A DNA stretch of 8,923 nucleotides from a bacterium UBP3_UBA6266 (GCA_002440765.1 DJVC01000060.1:1-8923), one strand, 5' to 3'; positions 1 to 6,579 are shown, numbered from the stretch's first letter. Notes: generated by a model not told the origin, from the letters alone. Made by a program: numbers and translations.

Positions 1-360
1 GAAGCATTAAAGGCATCCCTGAAAAATCAAGATTCAAGACTTCTGGCGGTTTTTCAGCCTCATAGATACACGAGGACACTGGATTTATGGAAAGAGTTTG
101 CCCTGTCGTTTGGGAAAAGCGATTATACGGTTTTTACAGATGTCTATTCTGCTTTTGAAGAGCCTATTGAGGGAGTGGACGGATTATTAATATTTAAAGA
201 GGCCAGGAAAATAGGGCTTAAATGCGATTATGTAAAGGATATCGGAGACATCCCGGCTTTTTTAAAACCCGGGCTTAAAAAAAACGATTATTTGATAATA
301 CTCGGAGCAGGGAATATAAATGAAATAAAAAAAGAGTTAATAAGAGATTTACAAAATTGA
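1..360 (+). CDS. murC: UDP-N-acetylmuramate--L-alanine ligase (MurC), C-terminal part, truncated by window start
   Basis: The frame is open from base 1 to the TGA at 358-360, leaving the last 119 residues of MurC. This cytoplasmic Mur ligase uses ATP to add L-Ala to UDP-MurNAc, the first step in building the peptide stem. The visible part is the C-terminal domain of the Mur ligase fold. The family motif QPHRYTRT is encoded at 55-78, followed by a DVYSAFEEPIEGV stretch matching the usual MurC 'TDVYxAxEEPIxGV' segment, and a closing ILGAGNI motif. The GTG at 175 is internal and not a start, because the homology runs straight through it. The ATP-binding and central domains lie upstream of the window. 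murB follows 58 bases later, the usual dcw order. The identification is firm although most of the gene is not visible. Confidence 0.95.
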   Translation, partial: EALKASLKNQDSRLLAVFQPHRYTRTLDLWKEFALSFGKSDYTVFTDVYSAFEEPIEGVDGLLIFKEARKIGLKCDYVKDIGDIPAFLKPGLKKNDYLIILGAGNINEIKKELIRDLQN

Positions 361-375
361 AACTACATGTATAAT
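348..375 (+). promoter_or_regulatory. Candidate sigma70-type promoter for murB-ddl-ftsQAZ
   Basis: TTTACA (348-353, five of six to the -35 consensus) is followed by a 16-base spacer and a perfect TATAAT (370-375). The element overlaps the murC stop codon. A start near 382 would give a leader of about 37 bases before the murB ATG at 419. The match is good, but the DNA is AT-rich, so chance matches are likely. The genes may equally be read through from upstream. Confidence 0.42.
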
Positions 376-398
376 CAATTATAAAGGAGAAATTGTAG
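363..398 (+). promoter_or_regulatory. Nested inverted repeats around a displaced Shine-Dalgarno sequence
   Basis: CTACA (363-367) can pair with TGTAG (394-398). Inside it, TATAAT (370-375) pairs with ATTATA (378-383). Between the two right-hand arms lies AAAGGAGA (383-390), the best ribosome-binding sequence in the murC-murB gap. It is 29 bases upstream of the murB ATG, too far for normal use. The nearest start-like codon at proper spacing is a TTG at 393-395, directly followed by a TAG stop. Whether this regulates anything is unknown. The inner repeat also contains the -10 box of the proposed promoter, so it may simply be promoter sequence. Confidence 0.25.
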
Positions 399-418
399 CC
401 TGATTATTTATAAATATT

Positions 419-1338
419 ATGAACACAAATCTCAGAACAATCTTGCAGAAACAGTTTTTGGATGATGTATATTTTGATGAATCTTTATGCAACCATACAT
501 CATTCAAAGTCGGAGGGCCTGCCGACATTTTTTCAAACCCGATTCTGTCGAACAACTGTTAACTTTCCTGGATATCATCAATGATGAAAGAATCAAGTAT
601 TTTGTGATAGGTAACGGGACGAATCTTCTTTTTGCCGATAATGGTTTCAGAGGCGCCGTGATTCAGCTTTCAAAACCCGCTTTCAGGACACTGGAGATTG
701 AATCCGACTCCGTAATCTGCGGTTCGGGAGTGAGTATGATCGAATTGGCTTATAAAACGGCCGAAATGGGCCTTTCAGGATGTGAATATATGGCCGGCCT
801 GCCCGGGTCTGTCGGCGGCGCCATTATTACAAATGCGGGCGCTTTCGGGCAGGATATCGGGAATGTTATCGAAAAAGTTGAATCAATAGATATAACGGGA
901 AAGAGAATAATTTTTGGGACAAACGATATCAGCTTTAGTTATAGAAAATGCAGCCTTTCACAATTTAATACAGTTGTTACCAGGGTTTTTCTCCGGCTGT
1001 TAAAGGAAGAACGTGAATCCGTGGAAAAAAGAATAAAAGAGTTTTTAAGCAGCAGGGATAAATCTCATATAAATACGGCTAACGCCGGCAGTGTTTTTAA
1101 AAACCCCGCTAATGTGTCCGCATGGAAACTGATAGACGGGGCAGGCCTCAGAAACGTCAGGATCGGCGGCGCAAGGGTTTCCGATAAACATGCAAATGTT
1201 ATTGTTAACGAGGGGAATGCGACTTCAAGAGATATAAAAAATCTGATAGAGATAGTGCAGATTAAGGTTTTTGAACAGTTCGGCATAGGATTGGAAACAG
1301 AGATAAAAATTGTACCAGAGGTGTTGGATGCGCAATAA
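419..1338 (+). CDS. murB: UDP-N-acetylenolpyruvoylglucosamine reductase (MurB), interrupted by an apparent -1 frameshift
   Basis: MurB is the FAD enzyme that reduces UDP-GlcNAc-enolpyruvate to UDP-MurNAc with NADPH in the cytoplasm. The gene needs two frames. From ATG 419 the first frame gives a normal MurB N-terminus ending in HTSFKVGGPADIF, then hits a stop soon after the shift point. The frame starting at 535 continues with KPDSVEQLL and the rest of the protein to the TAA at 1336-1338. One extra T in the T6 run at 528-533 would join them into a 306-residue protein, normal for the family. In corrected numbering, VGGPAD is 31-36, GNGTNLLF starts at 65 and GLPGSVGG is 127-134. The Tyr-Arg pair is 175-176, the catalytic-type Ser is 225 in AGSVFKNP, and the likely catalytic Glu is near 295. 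It resembles the shorter type II MurB. The ATG at 487 is not the true start, because it would lose the FAD motif. No good ribosome-binding site lies next to ATG 419. Confidence 0.9.
528..534 (+). other. murB: Frameshift site in murB (T6 followed by C)
   Basis: The run of six T at 528-533 is where MurB homology switches from the 419 frame to the 535 frame. Re-reading one T (ATT TTT TTC AAA CCC) gives ADIFFKPDSVEQ, exactly the MurB pattern across the join. A missing base in the read or assembly, or a real single-base deletion, explains it most simply. Slippage of the Phe tRNA on the T run is possible. However, the zero-frame codons here are TTT TCA, which do not make the canonical X XXY YYZ slippery heptamer. 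Confidence 0.85.
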
Positions 1339-2296
1339 GATAAAAAAGGTTGCGGTTATTATGGGAGGATCTTCATCGGAGAGAGAAGTTTCCATTAAAT
1401 CGGGCAGGGCGATTGTTGAAGGACTTAAAATTTCAGGATATGAAGCTGAAGAGGTGTTGCTAAAGACTGAAAATAAAAATGAGGTTATGGAATGTATGGA
1501 CAGGACCGGGCCTGATATAGTTTTTATAGCTTTGCATGGTAAATTCGGGGAGGACGGTAAAGTCCAAAGACTTCTCGAGGAGTCAGGAATGCCATATACG
1601 GGCTCAGGTGTTTTTTCGAGTAATGTCTCCCTTGATAAAATAAAATCGAAAAAATATTTTATACAGGAAGGTATAAGAACACCTGAATTTGAAATTATAG
1701 ATCGCGATAATCCATCCAGACCTATAAAGCTGAAATTCCCTGTTGTAATCAAGCCGCCGCTTGAAGGTTCAAGTATCGGCGTGACAATCGCTAATACAAA
1801 AAAAGATTATGTGAACGGTATTAAAAATGCCTTCAGATTTGAAAATGAGGGATATGTCCTTGTAGAAGAATTTATTGAGGGGAAAGAACTCACGGTAGGT
1901 ATCCTGGATGAAGAACCTCTTCCGGTAATAAATATCGTTCCCAAAAGCGGAACATACGATTACAAGTCTAAATATTCAAAAGGCATGACCGAATATATTG
2001 TCCCCGCGAAAATACCGTCCAAATGTATGAGGGAGGCCCAGCAGATGGGCCTAAAGACGTTTAAAGCGCTCAGATGTTATGGTTTTGCGAGGATAGATAT
2101 GATTCTGGGAGCGGATAAGATGTGTTATGTTCTTGAGGTTAATACCATTCCCGGCTTTACAGAAACGAGCCTGCTGCCCAAGGCCGCAAAAAGCAGGGGA
2201 ATCGATTTTAACGACTTGTGCGAAAGAATATTGCTGTCGGGATTTGAAAGATTTTTAAAATTGCGGACCGCCAAAGAAAATGCTGTTGGATTTTAA
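1328..2296 (+). CDS. ddl: D-alanine--D-alanine ligase (Ddl)
   Basis: Ddl joins two D-alanines with ATP to make the dipeptide that MurF adds to the wall precursor. The 322-residue product has the ATP-grasp layout. The N-terminal GGSSSEREVS has Glu18 corresponding to E. coli DdlB Glu15. ALHGKFGEDG follows, then the ATP loop LEGSSIG with Ser148/149. The omega loop YDYKSKY has Tyr at residue 216, and the C-terminal metal/substrate segment is ARIDMI...EVNTIPGFT. The omega-loop Tyr is the family marker for making D-Ala-D-Ala rather than D-Ala-D-Lac. I chose ATG 1328 because AGAGGTG (1317-1323) sits at proper spacing and the homology begins just after it; the TTG at 1310 adds six unlikely residues. 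The start overlaps the murB stop by 11 bases, suggesting translational coupling. No key residue is missing. Confidence 0.96.
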   Translation: MRNKIKKVAVIMGGSSSEREVSIKSGRAIVEGLKISGYEAEEVLLKTENKNEVMECMDRTGPDIVFIALHGKFGEDGKVQRLLEESGMPYTGSGVFSSNVSLDKIKSKKYFIQEGIRTPEFEIIDRDNPSRPIKLKFPVVIKPPLEGSSIGVTIANTKKDYVNGIKNAFRFENEGYVLVEEFIEGKELTVGILDEEPLPVINIVPKSGTYDYKSKYSKGMTEYIVPAKIPSKCMREAQQMGLKTFKALRCYGFARIDMILGADKMCYVLEVNTIPGFTETSLLPKAAKSRGIDFNDLCERILLSGFERFLKLRTAKENAVGF

Positions 2297-2316
2297 TCAG
2301 GCGGAGGATAACACTA

Positions 2317-3156
2317 ATGTTCGGCAGAAAAAACAGAAATTATAAAATCCTGGATATCCAGTCAGGCGGAAGGAAAAAACTCGGCCGGACGCTCGCGTCT
2401 AATGTAAAAGGTCCGGTTCCTTTTCTTATAGTTATACCTCTGGCCATGTTTGTCATCACAGGTATCGCGTTGTTTTTTAAAACATACATTCGCGCGGAAA
2501 CCTATTTCAATATAAGAAAAGTTGTTATTTCAAACAATCATTTTTACAGCAAGAAAGATATTATCGAGGCCGCGGATATAAGTAACGGGCAGAATATTTT
2601 TTCGGTCGGATTGAAGGACATATCCGGTAATATAGAATTGCTTCCTAATATCGCCGCCGCCCGCGTTACCAGGCGCATACCCGATACTATCTTCGTAAAG
2701 GTCTATGAACGTGAGGCGGTTGCGCAGGTGGAATCCGGAAGGTTTTATCTTGTTGACGAAGAAGGAATTGTCCTTGAACCTGTGTATAATATAAAAAAAG
2801 AGGATCTTCCCGTTATAAAAGGTTATGAAGTCACGGGACTGGCCCCGGGCAGTAAAATCACCGACCACCAGATAAAGCTTGCCCTTAAACTTATTGCTTA
2901 CACTCTGGATGTTATGGTGAGGGCTTATGTGAATCCCCGGGATGTGGATATTTCAGATGAGATGGAAGTAAGAATGATCATAAACCAGGGTACAGTTGCG
3001 AGATTTCAGAGGAAGGACTTCGACCAGAATATGGAGAGACTGGTCAATCGGCTGGTTAAAATCGTGCAGGATTCGATTCAAAAAAATAAAACGGTTGAAT
3101 CTATAGATATGAGATTCGACCGCGTCCCTGTTAAATTTAAAGAAAAGGGTGCTTAG
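2317..3156 (+). CDS. ftsQ: Cell division protein FtsQ/DivIB
   Basis: FtsQ is a single-pass inner-membrane protein that links the early division ring to FtsB/FtsL and the septal wall synthase. The 279 residues show the expected layout. A basic cytoplasmic tail (about 1-33) is rich in Arg and Lys, then comes one membrane helix at about 34-54. A POTRA domain at about 64-132 starts FNIRKVVISNNHFYSKKDI and contains the NGQNIF and RIPDTIFVKVYER segments. The beta domain ends in SIDMRFDRVPVKF, a typical FtsQ finish. Sequence conservation is low, as usual for this family, but domain order and position between ddl and ftsA make the call secure. GGAGG (2303-2307) precedes ATG 2317 at good spacing, 20 bases after the ddl stop. 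The TAG stop abuts the ftsA ATG. Confidence 0.93.
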   Translation: MFGRKNRNYKILDIQSGGRKKLGRTLASNVKGPVPFLIVIPLAMFVITGIALFFKTYIRAETYFNIRKVVISNNHFYSKKDIIEAADISNGQNIFSVGLKDISGNIELLPNIAAARVTRRIPDTIFVKVYEREAVAQVESGRFYLVDEEGIVLEPVYNIKKEDLPVIKGYEVTGLAPGSKITDHQIKLALKLIAYTLDVMVRAYVNPRDVDISDEMEVRMIINQGTVARFQRKDFDQNMERLVNRLVKIVQDSIQKNKTVESIDMRFDRVPVKFKEKGA

Positions 3157-4398
3157 ATGTTTCTACGGAAAAATAATGAAGATATAATCGCGGGGCTGGA
3201 TATAGGGACAAGTAAAATATGCGCTGTTGTTGCCGAAAAAAGAGATGACGGTGAAGTAAAAATAATCGGTTCGGGCGTTAAACCTTCGCACGGCATCAGG
3301 AAAGGAATTGTTGTAAATGTAGAGAGTACGATTGAGTCAATAATTGACGCGGTAAATGATGCGGAAAAAATGTCGAAGACGGATATTAATTCTGTTTATA
3401 TAACAATAACCGGCTCGCACATTAAAAGCAGCAGCGCAAGAGGCTCGATAATAATTTCCAATAAAGATAATATAATTAATGATGAGGATATAAGATCGGT
3501 TATAGATAAAGCGTGTAATATATCGCTGCCGGATGACATGGAAGTTATTCATTCTCTTCCGCAGGAATATGTTGTGGATGGTCAGGATGGGATAAAGAAT
3601 CCGAAAGGTATGATAGGGACCCAGTTAGACGTTGATGTTCATCTTATTTCCGGTTCCGTCGCTTCGGAAAGGAATATTATCAAGACCGTAACAAGTTCCG
3701 GTTTTGATGTTGAAGGTGTAGTTGTCCAGTCTTTGGCATCCAGTATTGCCGTTTTAAAGAGAGAGGAAAGGGATTCGGGGGTTTTATTGATTGATATGGG
3801 CGGAGGGACAACGGATTTTATTGTTTTTGTCGATGGTTTGGTAAGGCAGTCGGAAGTATTTGCGGTGGGAGGAGACCATATCACAAATGATATTTCAATA
3901 GGGTTGAAGGTGTCGATTCCAATAGCGGAAAAAATAAAAAAGAAGTATGGCTGCGGGTTGACTTCTATGGTTGCAAGGGATGAGGAGTTTTTTATTGAAG
4001 GGGCTTTAAGCACTGATAAAATACGAATACCGAGGATGAAACTTGTGGAAATTATGCAAATGAGAATTGAAGAAATCATTTCCATAATAGCAAGGCATGT
4101 AGATAATTACGAAGGCCTATTAAATGCCGGTATAGTGCTTACGGGGGGGTGCTGTAATATACCCGGGTTTGAACAGCTCTTTAAATCGAAGATGGACATT
4201 CCTGTGAGAATAGGCAAACCTCTTGATATTTACGGCCAGGTTGAAGTTTTGGACGCGCCTGAATTTGCGGCAAGCATAGGTTTGGTTAAATTCGGTCTGC
4301 TTTATGGAGGAGAGGGGTCTTATTATTCTTTTTCTCCAAAGAGTATTTTTAAAAAATTCTCTTCATATTTCGGAAGTATTTTCAGAAAGAAAGGTTAA
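3157..4398 (+). CDS. ftsA: Cell division protein FtsA
   Basis: FtsA is an actin-like ATPase that polymerises under the inner membrane and anchors FtsZ filaments to it. The 413-residue product carries the actin-fold signatures. The first phosphate motif is GLDIGTSK (13-20), the second is LLIDMGGGTTDF (Asp213, Gly215-217), and the adenosine motif is GIVLTGGCCNIPG from about residue 325. The stretch around residues 85-165 replaces actin subdomain 1B with the FtsA-specific 1C domain. The C-terminus (about 393-413) alternates aromatic/hydrophobic and basic residues (SIFKKFSSYFGSIFRKKG), fitting the amphipathic membrane-targeting helix. ATG 3157 follows the ftsQ stop with no gap, with AAAAGGG (3143-3149) as the ribosome-binding site. 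ftsZ, its partner, is next. Confidence 0.97.
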   Translation: MFLRKNNEDIIAGLDIGTSKICAVVAEKRDDGEVKIIGSGVKPSHGIRKGIVVNVESTIESIIDAVNDAEKMSKTDINSVYITITGSHIKSSSARGSIIISNKDNIINDEDIRSVIDKACNISLPDDMEVIHSLPQEYVVDGQDGIKNPKGMIGTQLDVDVHLISGSVASERNIIKTVTSSGFDVEGVVVQSLASSIAVLKREERDSGVLLIDMGGGTTDFIVFVDGLVRQSEVFAVGGDHITNDISIGLKVSIPIAEKIKKKYGCGLTSMVARDEEFFIEGALSTDKIRIPRMKLVEIMQMRIEEIISIIARHVDNYEGLLNAGIVLTGGCCNIPGFEQLFKSKMDIPVRIGKPLDIYGQVEVLDAPEFAASIGLVKFGLLYGGEGSYYSFSPKSIFKKFSSYFGSIFRKKG

Positions 4399-4412
4399 AA
4401 CGGGGTGTAATA

Positions 4413-5576
4413 TTGCTTAGATTTGATTTTCAGCAAAATGAGAAGAAACTGGTCTTTAAGCTTTTCGGCCTGGGCGACGGAGGTATCAATGCGCTGGAGA
4501 CCTTTATCAACAAAGGGATAGAGGGAATGGAATTAATAGCGGTAAACACTGAGCCGATCTCTCTCGAAAAGTCCGCAGCGCACAGAAAAATCGAAATAGG
4601 CGGGTCTGCCGTAAAAGGCCATGGAACCGGCGGGAATATCAGTATCGGTAAAAAAGCCGCTGAAAATGCGTATAAAGAATTTTTCGAAGCGAGCCATAAT
4701 GCGGATGTTGTTTTTGTGACCGCGGGTTTAGGGGGAGGCACAGGTTCGGGCGCCATAAACGTTGTGGCCCGGGCAGCCAAAGAAGCCGGCAGCCTCGTGG
4801 TATGCCTTGTTACAAAACCTTTTAATTTTGAAGGCAAGGGGAGGTTGCAGCAGGCTGCCGAAAGTGTCAAGGAGTTGAAAGATATCGCCGATTCCCTGAT
4901 AATCATTCCAAACGACAGGTTACTTGACATTATGACGGAAGACACATCTTTCGTTGATGCGTTCAAGGCTACCAATGAAGTTATATGCGAAGTTGTTAAT
5001 GCTTTGTATGCCATGGTTACCAAACCAAGCCTGATTAAAATTGATTTTGCGGATGTTAAAACGGTCCTTGAAGACGGAGGGGAATGTATGCTTGGATTTG
5101 GGGATGCTACGGGTAAGGATAAAGCGATCAGAGCCGTTGAAATGGCTCTTGTAAGCCCTCTAATGGACAGAGCCAGGCTTATGAATTCGAAGAATATCCT
5201 TATCAGCATGATAGGGGGCAGAGACATAGGATTGTTTGAGGTCAGTGACTCACTCAAGTCGATCCATCCGATTACCAGCATGGAATCAAATGCTGTTCTG
5301 GGAGTTACTGTAGACGAAGATTTTAATGACCGTGTGCATGTTACCGTCCTTGCCAGTGGAAGCATTTCTGAAGAGAAAAGAGATCCTGCGTTTGAATTGC
5401 TCCCGGATTTGGAAGACACGAAAGAAGAACAGCCGGCATTGATACATGTAGCACCGAGGGGTAAGTTTGACAAAACGGAGCCGTCAATAATAGATGGGAT
5501 AGATCTTGACGTTCCGACTTTCCTCAGAAAATCAAAGCGCGATTGGTACACAAAGATTATGGGGAAGAAAAATTAG
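4413..5576 (+). CDS. ftsZ: Cell division GTPase FtsZ, divergent in nucleotide-contact loops
   Basis: FtsZ is the tubulin-like GTPase that forms the division ring. The 387-residue product has the expected order. Loop T1 is GLGDGGINA (19-27), the tubulin signature is GGGTGSGA (107-114), and TKPFNFEGKGR precedes IPNDRLL. The T7 loop is IKIDFADV (208-215), and the core ends near 316. An acidic linker of about 47 residues leads to the conserved C-terminal peptide DVPTFLRK (366-373) that binds FtsA. Oddities: T1 normally reads GVGGGGGNA, so here Asp22 and Ile25 replace glycines. The T7 Asn is Lys209, although Asp211 and Asp214 remain. A 14-residue basic/aromatic tail follows the peptide. The TTG start at 4413 was chosen because GGGGTG (4402-4407) lies five bases upstream and no ATG/GTG is available in frame nearby. 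The position after ftsA and the FtsA-binding peptide support a real division FtsZ. Confidence 0.95.
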   Translation: MLRFDFQQNEKKLVFKLFGLGDGGINALETFINKGIEGMELIAVNTEPISLEKSAAHRKIEIGGSAVKGHGTGGNISIGKKAAENAYKEFFEASHNADVVFVTAGLGGGTGSGAINVVARAAKEAGSLVVCLVTKPFNFEGKGRLQQAAESVKELKDIADSLIIIPNDRLLDIMTEDTSFVDAFKATNEVICEVVNALYAMVTKPSLIKIDFADVKTVLEDGGECMLGFGDATGKDKAIRAVEMALVSPLMDRARLMNSKNILISMIGGRDIGLFEVSDSLKSIHPITSMESNAVLGVTVDEDFNDRVHVTVLASGSISEEKRDPAFELLPDLEDTKEEQPALIHVAPRGKFDKTEPSIIDGIDLDVPTFLRKSKRDWYTKIMGKKN

Positions 5577-5584
5577 GCGGATTT

Positions 5585-6361
5585 TTATTTTTTGGATTTT
5601 TCCCAGCAGCTGTCGAGTTCTTTTATAGTCAGTTTTGAGATGTCTTTTCCCTTATTTTTAATCATTTCTTCCATTTTTCTGAATCTCCCGTCAAATTTTT
5701 TTATTGATTTGTGGAGGGAATATTCAGAGTCCACTTTCAGGAATCTGGCAAGGTTTACCATCGTGAAAATCAAATCGCCCAGTTCATCGGAAATCCTCTC
5801 AAAGTTTTTCCTTCCTGCGAAAATTTCGGTTTTTAGTTCGTCTAATTCTTCTTCCAGTTTTTTTAGAACTTCACCGGATTGAGTCCAGTCGAATCCGGCT
5901 TTGGAAGCTTTTTTCTGGATCTTTTCCGCCTTCTGAAGCGCCGGCAGACCCTTAGGTATTCCGTCTAAAGCGGATAATCTTTTATGGTTTGATTTTTCTT
6001 TCCTTTTAATGTTTTCCCATTGACGCAGGGCTTCTTCGCTGTTTTTTACTTTGATTTTTCCGAAAACATGGGGATGTCTGGACACCATTTTGTCGATACC
6101 CTGTTTGAGCACGTCATTTATATCAAAATGGCCTTTCTCTTCGCCTATGCGCGACAGGAAAATGACAAGAAACAGGACATCCGCAAGTTCTTCTTTCATC
6201 TTATGCTTGTCATTTTCGTTGATGGCTTCTATCAATTCGTAGATTTCCTCTATTAAACAGCTTTGAAGAGTTGAATAATCCTGTTCCATATCCCACGGAC
6301 AGCCGTCCGGAGACCTGAGCCGGGCCGTTAATTGTATTAGCTTTTTGAAATTGGACTCCAT
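5585..6361 (-). CDS. mazG: Nucleoside triphosphate pyrophosphohydrolase MazG
   Basis: MazG hydrolyses (d)NTPs to the monophosphate and pyrophosphate, clearing non-canonical or excess nucleotides in the cytoplasm. The 258-residue length matches the two-domain E. coli-type enzyme. The N-terminal domain has the family opening GCPWD (20-24) and the metal-binding set EExxE (Glu38, Glu39, Glu42) plus ExxD (Glu58, Asp61). The RHPHVFG and WENIKR segments follow. The second domain repeats the pattern as EEELDE and DELGDLIF, so both helical metal sites look intact. The start at 6361 is preceded on this strand by AAGGAAA at about eight bases and by a closer GGAGA. The gene is convergent with ftsZ (8 bases apart) and divergent from lysS, so it appears to be a separate transcription unit. 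It has no obvious functional link to the division genes. Confidence 0.95.
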   Translation of the reverse strand: MESNFKKLIQLTARLRSPDGCPWDMEQDYSTLQSCLIEEIYELIEAINENDKHKMKEELADVLFLVIFLSRIGEEKGHFDINDVLKQGIDKMVSRHPHVFGKIKVKNSEEALRQWENIKRKEKSNHKRLSALDGIPKGLPALQKAEKIQKKASKAGFDWTQSGEVLKKLEEELDELKTEIFAGRKNFERISDELGDLIFTMVNLARFLKVDSEYSLHKSIKKFDGRFRKMEEMIKNKGKDISKLTIKELDSCWEKSKK

Positions 6362-6393
6362 TCTCCGGTTTCCTTATGTATTTTAAACTCCCT

Positions 6394-6402
6394 AATATAA
6401 CA
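6394..6402 (-). promoter_or_regulatory. Candidate extended -10 promoter element for mazG
   Basis: Read on the minus strand, 6402-6394 is TGTTATATT, which fits the extended -10 form TGnTATAAT with one mismatch. It would start transcription near 6387, about 26 bases before the mazG ATG. No convincing -35 box lies at the right distance, which extended -10 promoters can tolerate. The region is very AT-rich, so confidence is modest. Confidence 0.33.
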
Positions 6403-6410
6403 TATATTTT

Positions 6411-6425
6411 ACAATCTGAAATTGT
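6411..6425. repeat. Short inverted repeat ACAAT-N5-ATTGT upstream of mazG
   Basis: ACAAT (6411-6415) and ATTGT (6421-6425) form a perfect 5-base inverted repeat just upstream of the proposed mazG -10 element, flanked by AT-rich runs. It could be an operator, but in such AT-rich DNA it could also be chance. Between here and the lysS promoter (6426-6483) I see only a weak 4-bp hairpin, ACAG/CTGT at 6453-6467 followed by T residues, and no gene. Confidence 0.2.
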
Positions 6426-6483
6426 TTTGTATATATTTTTATGGGAGTAGGGACAGCGGAGCACTGTTTTTATCATATTTTCA

Positions 6484-6512
6484 TTGACTTCTTCGACGTG
6501 GAAGTCTTTAAT
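6484..6512 (+). promoter_or_regulatory. Strong sigma70-type promoter candidate for lysS
   Basis: TTGACT (6484-6489) and TTTAAT (6507-6512) each match the consensus at five of six bases and are separated by the ideal 17 bases. This is the best promoter match in the gap. Transcription would begin near 6519, giving a leader of about 100 bases before the lysS ATG at 6621. That leader length leaves room for the hairpins described separately. Confidence 0.55.
6486..6506. repeat. Perfect inverted repeat overlapping the lysS -35 box and spacer
   Basis: GACTTC (6486-6491) and GAAGTC (6501-6506) are perfect inverted 6-mers separated by nine bases. They cover the last four bases of the -35 box and run to the edge of the -10 box. 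The centre-to-centre distance of 15 bases does not match a helical turn exactly. A dimeric repressor bound here would block RNA polymerase. No regulator gene is visible in the window, so an operator role is inference only. Confidence 0.35.
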
Positions 6513-6534
6513 ATATTGAATTGTTTGTCAAGTT

Positions 6535-6579
6535 ATAAACAAACAGGGTCCTCTAATATACGGGTACCCGTTTGGTTAT
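6535..6579 (+). promoter_or_regulatory. Imperfect 13-bp hairpin in the lysS 5' leader
   Basis: In RNA, 6535-6549 can pair with 6566-6579. Four A-U pairs (6535-6538 with 6576-6579) are followed by an A/G mismatch. Five pairs (CAAAC with GUUUG), a single bulged A at 6545, and four pairs (GGGU with ACCC) complete the stem. The loop is 16 bases (6550-6565). It lies about 16 to 60 bases after the predicted transcription start and ends 31 bases before the lysS ribosome-binding site. No T run follows, so it is not an intrinsic terminator. It may be a leader element affecting lysS expression; this is inferred from pairing alone. Confidence 0.38.
6560..6571. repeat. 12-base perfect palindrome ACGGGTACCCGT in the lysS leader
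   Basis: ACGGGTACCCGT reads identically on both strands. It uses bases 6566-6571 that are also part of the longer leader hairpin, so as RNA the two folds exclude each other. As DNA it could be a dimeric protein site. It is GC-rich within a strongly AT-rich stretch, which makes it stand out. Confidence 0.45.

Noticed and set aside
487..534. ATG 487 as the murB start
   Set aside because: The residues from 487 to 534 are unrelated to MurB, while the overlapping frame gives the conserved VGGPAD motif. The apparent start is an artefact of the frameshift.
1225..1752. 175-codon minus-strand frame across murB/ddl and similar smaller antisense frames throughout
   Set aside because: None shows a recognisable motif or its own ribosome-binding site and spacing, and all lie opposite firmly identified genes.
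4430..5551. Very long open frame (373 codons) on the minus strand, covering almost all of ftsZ
   Set aside because: It mirrors ftsZ codon by codon, shows no recognisable domain, is extremely Ser-rich, and lies opposite a gene with unmistakable FtsZ motifs. It is a shadow of codon bias.
6453..6470. Possible terminator: ACAG/CTGT hairpin followed by T residues
   Set aside because: The stem is only four Watson-Crick pairs with a 7-base loop. No upstream gene on the plus strand needs a terminator here.
6526..6531. Perfect minus-strand -35 box TTGACA upstream of mazG
   Set aside because: No acceptable -10 hexamer lies 16-18 bases downstream on that strand, and it would give a leader of well over 100 bases.
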